Shown one piece after another: positions 6,883 through 14,840 of a DNA stretch of 33,730 nucleotides (position 1 is its first letter; every line of letters begins with the position of its first letter). The translations under genes and the position numbers were made by a program. The notes under the pieces were generated by a model, which worked only from the letters and a program-made list of their open reading frames with translations, searched no databases and was not told the DNA's origin. This stretch comes from Rhodospirillaceae bacterium (GTDB lineage: Bacteria; Pseudomonadota; Alphaproteobacteria; Thalassobaculales; Thalassobaculaceae): the NCBI GenBank assembly GCA_018699735.1, contig JABIRP010000208.1, positions 1 to 33,730 on the forward strand, written 5' to 3'.

Positions 6883-9351
6883 ATGCATCGACCGATATCG
6901 GTAATCGCTCCACTCGCTGTGGCTCTGCTCGGATTGGGCTTGTTTTTGTACGTTGGTTTTGCTGAGGCCAGCCGGGTCTATACACAGATTCGCCTGGAGC
7001 GCGTTGCCCAACTCGGCGCGGTTCTGCAGCATGCCTTGAACGGTTTCGCCCGGTCCGGCTTGCCGCTGGACCAGTTTGGCGGGTTCGAACGGCGCAGCGC
7101 TAAGTTGTTTGAGACAGACAAGGTCATCGTTGATGCCTCGTTAATCGGCGCCGACGGATCTGTCATATTCTGCGCCAATCGGACGATGGACAAAGAATGC
7201 CATCAGGCCGGTGAGCTGCGGCACACCGCACTTTCCAGAAAGATCGGCGCCGGCATCGGGGCTGAATTGTTTGTCTCCGGAGAGCACTTCCTCATTCGAT
7301 TGCCGGTAGAAGACAAATTCGGCATCGTCGGTAAAGCCCAACTGCGGATCGATATAGAAACCGTCCGCGCCGTGGTGATGGATACATTTCGGGTACCTTT
7401 CTTAACTGCCGTGGCGTTGCTTCTTGGATTTGCGTTCATTTTGATCCTGGCTTCGAGACGGGGCGAGGCCTCATTACGGCGAGTTCAACGGCCAGTATTT
7501 TTTTCCGTAATCGCCATCATGCTCGTCGTCCTCATCGCGGTCATGTTCAACCTCTACCGCAAGGGCACCGAAGGCCAGGCCGAAGCGTTGGCGCGTTCCA
7601 TGGCAAACCGCCTGGCGGCGATTACCGAACTTGGAATTGGCCTCGACGATATCAGTGGTATCCAGCAAGCCTTTGTTGATTACCGTCGCATAAATCCGAA
7701 TGTGGCCTCGCTCGCATTGATCCGAGACAACCAAAATTACCTCCACGACGACACCAGCCAAATCGGCCACGCTCATGAGAGCCGCGCTGATCGACTGGAA
7801 TATGTCATTGAACTCAGAGGGGCAATCCCGCTTGGCGGAAGCACCAAACACGAAAAGCTGCAGCTTTCCGTGGAGCTGCCGATTTCGGTGGTCCTAGCTG
7901 CGCTTTGGAAGGGTGTTCGAAGTTTCTTGGCGCTCTCATTTGGCGCCGTCCTGTTTTCTCTCGTCTTCATGGCGGCGGCGGAACGTGCAGGCGCCACGGC
8001 CAATTCGAACCGCCCTACCCGCCCCAAGACCGGCCCATTCAATCTTGATCAGGCCGAAGCGATTTTGGCTCTGGTCCGTCCAGCGTATTTTCTGGGCGTC
8101 TTCATCGACGCTTTGACGTATTCGTTTTTGCCGGAAATGAGCGAAGAAGCGGTCGCGCGCCAAGGTTTGCCCGAGGGTTGGATTTCGATTCCATTCAGTT
8201 TGTACTTCATTGGATTGACTGCGGCCCTGGTGCCAGCCTCGCACTTCGCTGCCAAGGTTGATCTGAAGCGCTTGATCCTATTCGGCATTGCGTTCTCAGC
8301 TGCAGGTTTGGCAGGCATCGCCTTCTTCAACGATTTCTGGGCGTTCTGCGCCGGTCGAGCGCTTTCAGGCATAGGTCAGGGCGTACTCTTGGTCGCGATC
8401 CAGACATACGCCTTCGAGGTCATGCCAAGCGAACACCGGACCCGTGCGGCCTCGATCCAGGTGCTCGGCTATAACGGCGGCCTGATTGCCGGCACTGCGA
8501 TCGGCGGCCTGATCGCGACCTTCAATCCAGATCGAGACACGGTAATGATTGCAGCCACGGTCGGGATGTTGACACTGCTCTATGGCGTGTTCGCCGTGCC
8601 ATCGTTGTATAAGTCTCAAGCGGCCGAAAAAACCAAGACGGGGACACTGGATGCGATCCGAAATCTGATCACCGACTTCGACTTCATGTCGGTTCTGACC
8701 ATGGTTGGCATGACGTCAAAGTTCGCTTTGGCCGGAATTGCCATGTTCGCGGTCCCCCTGCTTCTCTATCGCAGTGGTTATGGTGACGGCGATGTCGGTC
8801 AGGCGCTAATGGTGTTTGCGATCACGACCTTCCTCGTAACCGGGGTCGCCGCTCGGCTGGTCCGACAGTTAGGCTCGACGGATATCGTGTTAGTCGTCGG
8901 TGTTTTCATGCTCGCGGTCGGGATGGCAGTGATTGGCACCGTTCTTTCGGCGCCAGCCCCCCTACCCGATGTCTGGTTCGCGCCTGATTGGATCAGCCCG
9001 GTCGCGAACGCTGCTCGCGTATGGATCGGCGGATGGGCCGTGCCCGGTGCAAACGGCATAGCCTTGGCATTGGGGGTTGTGGCCCTCGGTATTGGCCAGG
9101 GCCTAATAGCAGCGCCAGTCGTCGCACGGGTTGCCGCAACACCGGTGGCGGACCGCATTGGCCGTGAGCCAACTCTTGCGGTTTATCGGGTGTCAGAGCG
9201 CGCGGGCCATATCCTCGGGCCCTTGCTGATTGGTCCGTTCCTACTTTTGATGAGTGGTAATCCCGCCGGGCTTGGCGTCCTGGCATTTCTGTTTATGGCA
9301 ATTGCGGCGGTGTATCTGGCTACGAGGCTTACGTCACGCCGGATGGTTTAG
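6883..9351 (+). CDS. MFS transporter with two N-terminal extracytoplasmic sensor-like domains
   Basis: An 822-residue membrane protein, about twice the size of a normal MFS transporter. From the N-terminus: a transmembrane helix (about 6-26); an extracytoplasmic domain (about 28-168) containing Cys residues in FCANRTMDKECHQ; a helix (about 172-190); a short basic loop; a helix (about 203-224); a second extracytoplasmic domain (about 226-340); and a helix (about 345-367). A Pro/Arg-rich linker then leads to a 12-helix MFS domain (about 395-818). The signal-anchor/domain/helix layout resembles the Cache or PAS-like sensors of chemoreceptors and kinases. MFS landmarks include GRALSGIGQGVLLVAIQTYAF and RTRAASIQVLGYNGG. 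The upstream TPR gene is 33 bases away. Its 3' end overlaps the convergent homocitrate synthase by 23 bases. The transported substrate is unknown. Confidence 0.88.
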   Translation: MHRPISVIAPLAVALLGLGLFLYVGFAEASRVYTQIRLERVAQLGAVLQHALNGFARSGLPLDQFGGFERRSAKLFETDKVIVDASLIGADGSVIFCANRTMDKECHQAGELRHTALSRKIGAGIGAELFVSGEHFLIRLPVEDKFGIVGKAQLRIDIETVRAVVMDTFRVPFLTAVALLLGFAFILILASRRGEASLRRVQRPVFFSVIAIMLVVLIAVMFNLYRKGTEGQAEALARSMANRLAAITELGIGLDDISGIQQAFVDYRRINPNVASLALIRDNQNYLHDDTSQIGHAHESRADRLEYVIELRGAIPLGGSTKHEKLQLSVELPISVVLAALWKGVRSFLALSFGAVLFSLVFMAAAERAGATANSNRPTRPKTGPFNLDQAEAILALVRPAYFLGVFIDALTYSFLPEMSEEAVARQGLPEGWISIPFSLYFIGLTAALVPASHFAAKVDLKRLILFGIAFSAAGLAGIAFFNDFWAFCAGRALSGIGQGVLLVAIQTYAFEVMPSEHRTRAASIQVLGYNGGLIAGTAIGGLIATFNPDRDTVMIAATVGMLTLLYGVFAVPSLYKSQAAEKTKTGTLDAIRNLITDFDFMSVLTMVGMTSKFALAGIAMFAVPLLLYRSGYGDGDVGQALMVFAITTFLVTGVAARLVRQLGSTDIVLVVGVFMLAVGMAVIGTVLSAPAPLPDVWFAPDWISPVANAARVWIGGWAVPGANGIALALGVVALGIGQGLIAAPVVARVAATPVADRIGREPTLAVYRVSERAGHILGPLLIGPFLLLMSGNPAGLGVLAFLFMAIAAVYLATRLTSRRMV

Positions 9352-10522
9352 CCGCGACCTGATCAAGGATCGCGTCAACTTCCTGTAAAGTCAGGTCTCC
9401 ACCATCGGCGGCGGCTTTGACACATTCTGTAGCCTTTTTCAGCGCATTGACTGATAGCCGGTACCCCAATGCCTCCGAGCGTACCCGAACCGCATTCCAT
9501 CCGGTCAATCGGTGTCCAACCGCGATCTCTCGGGTCAACCCGAAGTCTTCCGGCACTAACCCCTCATACGCCCGCGGGTCGTTGTAAACAGCTTTGGTGT
9601 GTATCCCGGCCTTGTGACTGAAGGCGGTTTCGCCGACCAGGACATGATTGAATGGGACCTCGCGCCCAACTTTGCGCGCCACCAAATGCGCCAAGGGTCC
9701 GAGCGCTTCCAAACGATATGCCGCTTTCGTCGCCACTGGATCCAGCGTGTACAACGCCGCAATCAGTCCCTCCAGGGCGGTGATGCCATTGCGTTCTCCA
9801 ATGCCCAAAACGGTTGTGTTGATGTGGCTGGCACCGGCGAGATAGGCGGCGCGCGCGTTGGCGACGGCGCACCCTGCGTCGTTATGGCCATGGAACTCAA
9901 TGGCACTCCGCCCTGCCCCTTTGGTCGTGCGCGCGATCAAAGCAACGATTTCTGAAACTTGTTCGGGTCCGGCCACACCGGTCGTATCAGCGATGCCAAA
10001 GCGATCAAACAGACCGGTCTCTGACAGCGGCAGATAGACATTCAGCAGGTCACCAAGTGGGCATCGAAATGCATCTTCGCTTGAGAACCGCAATTCGATC
10101 TCTGGGGCCTCATTCCGGACCGCTCGCGCCACTCTCTCGGCGGTCTCAACAACCTCGGGGATCGTTTTCCCATGGCCCGCGGCACGAAGGATCGGAGATG
10201 TCGCCATGACCATGTTGAGGGCGCCGGCGCCGCACTCCAAAGCCACACGGGCATCTTCTTCATGACACCGAATATGCGCCGCAATCGTGCAGGGGAGCCC
10301 GGCATCAACCAACATTCTTAAATCTGCGGCGGAGCGCGGGCTGGCGGCTGGCGAGGTAACCTCCAGATAGTCGACCCCGAATTCGACCAACGCGCGGGCG
10401 ATATCTAGTTTGTCCTCGGAAGTAAAATCCGCGCCGGCGAACTGCTCACCTTCCCGGAGCGTGCTGTCGACAATCGTCAACCGAGGACGCGTGTTCCGAT
10501 CTGAAGTCTTTCCAATCATCAT
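9329..10522 (-). CDS. Homocitrate synthase, Lys20-type (HMGL-like DRE-TIM)
   Basis: A 397-residue enzyme of the DRE-TIM metallolyase family, predicted to condense acetyl-CoA with 2-oxoglutarate to homocitrate. The signature DSTLREGEQFAGADF carries Asp19, Arg23 and Glu24. The metal-binding HGHND gives His211 and His213. ELRFSSEDAFR, VLGIGERNGITALEGL, FSHKAGIHTKAV and GHRLTGWNAVR all resemble fungal/Thermus lysine-pathway homocitrate synthase more than 2-isopropylmalate synthase. It has no C-terminal LeuA regulatory domain. No other alpha-aminoadipate or nif gene is visible in the window. It may supply homocitrate for the nitrogenase cofactor (NifV role) or another pathway. An ATG one codon downstream is equally possible as the start. 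Family assignment is strong; in vivo role is inference. Confidence 0.9.
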   Translation of the reverse strand: MMIGKTSDRNTRPRLTIVDSTLREGEQFAGADFTSEDKLDIARALVEFGVDYLEVTSPAASPRSAADLRMLVDAGLPCTIAAHIRCHEEDARVALECGAGALNMVMATSPILRAAGHGKTIPEVVETAERVARAVRNEAPEIELRFSSEDAFRCPLGDLLNVYLPLSETGLFDRFGIADTTGVAGPEQVSEIVALIARTTKGAGRSAIEFHGHNDAGCAVANARAAYLAGASHINTTVLGIGERNGITALEGLIAALYTLDPVATKAAYRLEALGPLAHLVARKVGREVPFNHVLVGETAFSHKAGIHTKAVYNDPRAYEGLVPEDFGLTREIAVGHRLTGWNAVRVRSEALGYRLSVNALKKATECVKAAADGGDLTLQEVDAILDQVAAKPSGVT

Positions 10523-10603
10523 TGAGTCTGGTTCCCGACTCTTGATACTTGGTCCTAGCCTACTCGGATCACCGACATCGATATACTCGGGAAATTACTC
10601 ATA

Positions 10604-11020
10604 TCAGTGGGCATGTGCGGAAAACTTGCCAAGCATGGATTTGCCAGCGAGTTTGAGCCGGATGATGACCTTGGCTTCTTTTTGCCCCGCGAACGCACCT
10701 TCAAGATGAGTTCCGCCGACAACGCTCAATGGCACTTGCGATGCCTTCTTTCCAATCAGGACGGTCGCCTTTCCGGTCGCACCGGTAAGGTCCGGGCTAA
10801 CACCCTGGTGATCGAACAGGTAGAGTTGAAGGACTTCCCCAGTCATAACCAATTCGGCGTCGTAGTCACCGACATGAGATAGCGACCCGCCGTGCTTAGC
10901 GGCTGTATGACCGGCATTCTTGCTTTTGGTCGAATGCGCGAAAGCATCGCCTCCGGTTGCCAAGACCAGGGCCAAGGCCAGGGTCAGGCCGAGAACAGCC
11001 CCCAACGAGAAACGAAACAT
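10604..11020 (-). CDS. His-rich periplasmic protein of the RND metal-efflux cluster
   Basis: A 138-residue secreted protein. Residues 5-33 form a classical signal peptide ending near GDAFAHS. The mature part starts with a His-rich stretch (HSTKSKNAGHTAAKHGG), then a small beta-strand domain with ELVMTGEVLQLYLFDHQG, and ends KFSAHAH. Proteins of this pattern are often found beside CusA/CzcA-type pumps and are thought to bind metal in the periplasm; that role is inferred. I set the start at the ATG at 11020, which has GGGAG eight bases upstream. An in-frame TTG five codons earlier would overlap that ribosome site. It is the last gene of the leftward RND cluster, 32 bases after the pump gene. 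Confidence 0.85.
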   Translation of the reverse strand: MFRFSLGAVLGLTLALALVLATGGDAFAHSTKSKNAGHTAAKHGGSLSHVGDYDAELVMTGEVLQLYLFDHQGVSPDLTGATGKATVLIGKKASQVPLSVVGGTHLEGAFAGQKEAKVIIRLKLAGKSMLGKFSAHAH

Positions 11021-11052
11021 CCACCATTCTCCCAAATTTTTAAGCCAAAGCG

Positions 11053-14000
11053 CTAAAACGCCTCCTGAACCTTCATCTCATCGCGCTCTGCCAATAGCCG
11101 ATCCAGCGGCTTGCGGCCAAAAGCGTGGAACAGAACCGGCGTCAGCATTGCGTCCAGCGTCACGGCGACGATCAAACCGAAGAAGATCACGACCGCGACC
11201 GGGTGTAAAATCTCCTTGCCCGGATCCTGAGCGCCGAACAACAGCGGCACAAGCGCCACACCGGCCGCAAGGGTGGTCATCAGCACCGGAGCCAACCGTT
11301 CGTCACTGCCGCGCAAAATCAGATCACGCCCGAAAGTCTCCCCTTCGTGCAGCACGAGATTGATGTAATGACTGACCTTGAGGATACCGTTACGCGCGCT
11401 AATGCCCGCCAGGGTGACGAACCCGAACATGGATGCAATCGACAAGGGTTCCGACATCACCCAGAGACCGATGATGCCGCCTATCATGGCCAACGGAATA
11501 ATCGCCATGATCACCAATACCAGCGAAATATTGTGATAGCGGCTGTACAGCACGACGAAGATCATTGCCAGAGAGACCAGGGCCAGACCGGCAATCGACT
11601 TGGAGGCCTCCTCCTGTGCCTGGTAACTTCCCTCCAGGTTGGTGAAGTACCCGGCCGGCATCTCCATTTCCGCCATAACCTGACGAATACCCTCGATCGC
11701 ATCAGTCATTTCACGACTGGTGGCGTTGGCGCGCACGACGATCCGCCGACGCGTGTTCTCCCGCATGATGTTGGTAACGCCGTCGGTTTCTTCGATGCTG
11801 GCGAAGGTCGAGAGTGCGACCCGGCCAGACGGTGTCTCCACCATCATGCCCTCCAGCGACGACGAAGTCCGATCCGCATCCGAAAGACGCAGCACCACAT
11901 CAAAGCGTCGCTCACCTTGAATGATCTCGGACACCACCGCACCCATCGCCAGAGTTTCCAAGGCCTCTGTCACCGCGCTCGGCGTGATGCCAAATGCGGA
12001 GGCCATCTCATGGTCGACGTTGATCCGGATCTGTGGTGTACGGGCTTGAGTTTCGACCGCGACATCACCGATGGCCGGAATCAATTTCATGCGCCGTTCG
12101 AACTCATTGGCCAAAAGCGTCAGCGTTCCGAGGTCATCACCAAATATCTTGAGAGCAATCTTGGCACGCACGCCTGAGATCATGTGGTCGATGCGATGCG
12201 CCAAGGGCTGCTCGATGATGAAACGCAATGGCAAGACCGACAACCGGTTCCGAATATCGCGCTTAATTTCACTTTGAGTTCGACCGTCAAGACGAATGCG
12301 AACCTCAATTTCGCTGACATTGACGCCATTGGCATGCTCATCCAATTCGGCCCTGCCAGTGCGACGGCCAACAGCCACGACCCCCGGCACCTGTTTGATC
12401 AGGTTTTCAGTCGTAATGCCGATCTGATTGGACATCTCCAGCGAGATGCCTGGATTAAGTTCGCCTTGCACGACGAAAGCGCCCTCTATCATGGTCGGCA
12501 TGAATACACGAGGCATCCAAATGACACTGGTGCCGCTTACCGCAAGTAGAAGGACGGCGCCGATCATCACCACACGGGAATGATCCAAGGCGAACCCGAC
12601 CACAACCCGGTTTATCCGTTTCAGATAAGACAGGAGCATGCTGTCATCGCCATGCAGACGCTTTAGAGACGGCAGCAGATAATAACAAAGCGCTGGTGTC
12701 ACTGTGACCGCTGTCGCCAAGCTTGCCAGCATCGCGATGATATAGGCGGTCGCAAAGGGCGCGAACATGCGGCCCTCGAGGCCGGAAAGCGCATAGAGCG
12801 GCACGAGCACCATTACGATGATTACTGTAGCGATGAAAATGCCGGATCGAACCTCTTGCGACGCCTCAGCGACGACACGAATGACCGGGCGGGGATTGGC
12901 GGACTGGCTGTTTTGGCGCAATCGGCGGAACACATTCTCGACCCCCACGACGGCATCATCGACCAACTCACCGATTGCGATGGCCATTCCGCCCAGGGTC
13001 ATGGTGTTGATCGTCAGCCCCATTCCTTTCATCACCAAGACTGTGACGAGAATTGAAATTGGTATCGCAGTAAGTGAGATGAACGTTGTGCGGGCATTAG
13101 CCAGAAACAGGAACAGGACGATGATGACAACCACCGTCGCCTCCATCAGAACCTGTTCGACATTGTTGATCGAGGTTTTGATGAAATCTGCTTGATTGTA
13201 GATTATCGCGCCGACCTCAACATCTTCCGGCAGATTTTCCCCGATTTCGTCCATCGCAGCGTTGATCTTGTCAACCAAAGTGACGGTATCGATCCCAGGC
13301 TGCTTGGCAATCGAGACCACCACCGCCGGCGCCCCGTTATAACCGGCGTCACCGCGTTTGACTTTCGGCATGATCTCGACACGAGCGAGTTGGCTCAACG
13401 GCGTCGAAACCGACCCGTGCCGGGACACTGTCAACGCCCGCAAGTCGTCCAGGCGTTTGGTTCGGCCGACATTGCGGATCACGAATTCCTTGTCGTTCTG
13501 GTCCACGAACCCGCCACCGGTGTTCTGCCCGAACTTCACGAGCGCATCCGCCAGTTCGTCCAGTGAGATATCGAGGAGCTGCATTTGGCCCAGGTCCGGC
13601 GTGATCCTGTATTCCTTTACCTCACCACCGATCGGGATCACTTGCGCCACACCACCGATGGCCAGCAGGCGTGGGCGCAGCACCCAATCGACCAACTCCC
13701 GCAATTGCATCGGCGTCGTCTCGGTCGCTGTCAACGCAACCAGCATAACCTCGCCCATGACCGAACTGACCGGTGTCATAAAGGGCGTGATACCTGGCGG
13801 TAATTCCTCGCTGATCGGCTCCAGGCGTTCGACTACGAACTGCCGGGCGCGATAGACGTCAATGTTCCACTCAAACTCCAGAAACACGATCGACAGGCCG
13901 GCACCGGAAATACTGCGCACCCGCGACAAGCCCGGCAAACCGCTCAGGCCAGCCTCGATCGGATAGGTTATCAGTGCCTCAACCTCTTCCGGCGACAGAC

Positions 14001-14163
14001 CTTCGGATTCCGTCATCAACGTGACCATGGGTCGGGTCAGGTCCGGCAGTACGTCGATTGGCATTTCACGCAACGCCACCGCGCCGTAGATGATCAAGCC
14101 AAGAGCCGCAACCAGCACAAAGAGCCGATGACGCAGACTGGAATTGACGGCTAATGCGAACAT
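11053..14163 (-). CDS. RND efflux pump, heavy-metal CusA/CzcA type
   Basis: A 1036-residue inner-membrane proton-driven pump, full length for the heavy-metal RND group. The first helix (about 11-31) is followed by the porter signature ALREMPIDVLPDLTRPMVTL. The central helix bundle includes GGMAIAIGELVDDAVVGVEN with the acidic proton-relay residues. A second half-repeat contains QPLAHRIDHMISGVRAKIAL and GFVTLAGISARNGILKVSHYI. The substrate is probably a monovalent or divalent metal ion; the CopA ATPase in the divergent operon suggests copper, but I could not place the CusA methionine triad with certainty. The start ATG has AGGG seven bases upstream. The cluster supplies an adaptor but no outer-membrane factor, so the channel must come from elsewhere. 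Confidence 0.93.
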   Translation of the reverse strand: MFALAVNSSLRHRLFVLVAALGLIIYGAVALREMPIDVLPDLTRPMVTLMTESEGLSPEEVEALITYPIEAGLSGLPGLSRVRSISGAGLSIVFLEFEWNIDVYRARQFVVERLEPISEELPPGITPFMTPVSSVMGEVMLVALTATETTPMQLRELVDWVLRPRLLAIGGVAQVIPIGGEVKEYRITPDLGQMQLLDISLDELADALVKFGQNTGGGFVDQNDKEFVIRNVGRTKRLDDLRALTVSRHGSVSTPLSQLARVEIMPKVKRGDAGYNGAPAVVVSIAKQPGIDTVTLVDKINAAMDEIGENLPEDVEVGAIIYNQADFIKTSINNVEQVLMEATVVVIIVLFLFLANARTTFISLTAIPISILVTVLVMKGMGLTINTMTLGGMAIAIGELVDDAVVGVENVFRRLRQNSQSANPRPVIRVVAEASQEVRSGIFIATVIIVMVLVPLYALSGLEGRMFAPFATAYIIAMLASLATAVTVTPALCYYLLPSLKRLHGDDSMLLSYLKRINRVVVGFALDHSRVVMIGAVLLLAVSGTSVIWMPRVFMPTMIEGAFVVQGELNPGISLEMSNQIGITTENLIKQVPGVVAVGRRTGRAELDEHANGVNVSEIEVRIRLDGRTQSEIKRDIRNRLSVLPLRFIIEQPLAHRIDHMISGVRAKIALKIFGDDLGTLTLLANEFERRMKLIPAIGDVAVETQARTPQIRINVDHEMASAFGITPSAVTEALETLAMGAVVSEIIQGERRFDVVLRLSDADRTSSSLEGMMVETPSGRVALSTFASIEETDGVTNIMRENTRRRIVVRANATSREMTDAIEGIRQVMAEMEMPAGYFTNLEGSYQAQEEASKSIAGLALVSLAMIFVVLYSRYHNISLVLVIMAIIPLAMIGGIIGLWVMSEPLSIASMFGFVTLAGISARNGILKVSHYINLVLHEGETFGRDLILRGSDERLAPVLMTTLAAGVALVPLLFGAQDPGKEILHPVAVVIFFGLIVAVTLDAMLTPVLFHAFGRKPLDRLLAERDEMKVQEAF

Positions 14164-14203
14164 ACGCGTGCCCTATCTCGGCGGTGCGACCGCCCAACCA
14201 TGC

Positions 14204-14839
14204 TTAGGTAATGGTGAAGAGCGCTGTGACAGCAGCCATAGCGGCGACCGAAAGCGATATCTTGCGCCCAGTTCCTCTATTTCTGAGGCCAGCACTGACA
14301 CCGATCAACGCAATGACACCGGAAAGGATCGGGATAGCGATCGGCGGGCCAGCTTCGGCAACAACCTGCTGTGCCGATACGTCGCCACGGGGTTTGGATT
14401 TAGTCGCCACCACGGCGGCACCTGCCACTGGGACCTCCAACCGCGCGGCTACCAGATCGGCAACATCATCTGCGATCACCGTGAAGATTAGGTCATAGCC
14501 CCCCGGTTCCGGCGTCCATCCTTCGGCCAGATAGAGCCCCGGCGCAGTTTCAATCAGGGTCAATTCAGCATCGTTGGCGATAAGTTCGATTTCGGCCCCG
14601 ACAGCCGGACGATTATCCGAAATGTAATCGACGAATACGACCAGTCCGGTACGCCCCATCACGGCCACAATCTCAAAACTTTCGCCGCTTCCCGCAGCCC
14701 GCGGTTTGGCGCCCGTCACTTTTGCCGCTGCATCGTCCTCAGAGGCATGCTGATGCCCTGTGTGGGCTTGTGTCACGCCGGTGCCAATCGCCATGAGCCC
14801 GAAAAGCGCAATCGTCAGCAATTTTCCAATCGCCCTCAT
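14204..14839 (-). CDS. Small secreted/membrane accessory protein of the RND cluster
   Basis: A 211-residue protein with a signal peptide (about 1-25, ending VTQA) and a mature start HTGHQHA rich in His. A central beta-rich domain (about 50-140: GLVVFVDYISDNRPAVGAEI, APGLYLAEGWTPEPGGYDL) looks like an immunoglobulin-like or FixH-like periplasmic fold. Two hydrophobic segments close the protein (IAIPILSGVIALIGVSAG, SLSVAAMAAVTALFTI). It is one base downstream of the adaptor gene stop; its ribosome site GAGGTG lies inside the end of that gene, so translation is probably coupled. Its position between adaptor and pump suggests it is part of, or loads metal onto, the efflux complex. I do not recognise a named family. 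Confidence 0.8.
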   Translation of the reverse strand: MRAIGKLLTIALFGLMAIGTGVTQAHTGHQHASEDDAAAKVTGAKPRAAGSGESFEIVAVMGRTGLVVFVDYISDNRPAVGAEIELIANDAELTLIETAPGLYLAEGWTPEPGGYDLIFTVIADDVADLVAARLEVPVAGAAVVATKSKPRGDVSAQQVVAEAGPPIAIPILSGVIALIGVSAGLRNRGTGRKISLSVAAMAAVTALFTIT

Positions 14840-14840
14840 A

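Noticed and set aside
11347-12177. 276-codon plus-strand frame inside the RND pump gene
   Set aside because: Antisense shadow of the conserved pump; His/Arg/Asp-rich with no domain.
11053-14163. Naming the pump CusA
   Set aside because: The neighbouring CopA suggests copper, but the CusA methionine relay could not be placed by eye, so only the CusA/CzcA group is claimed.
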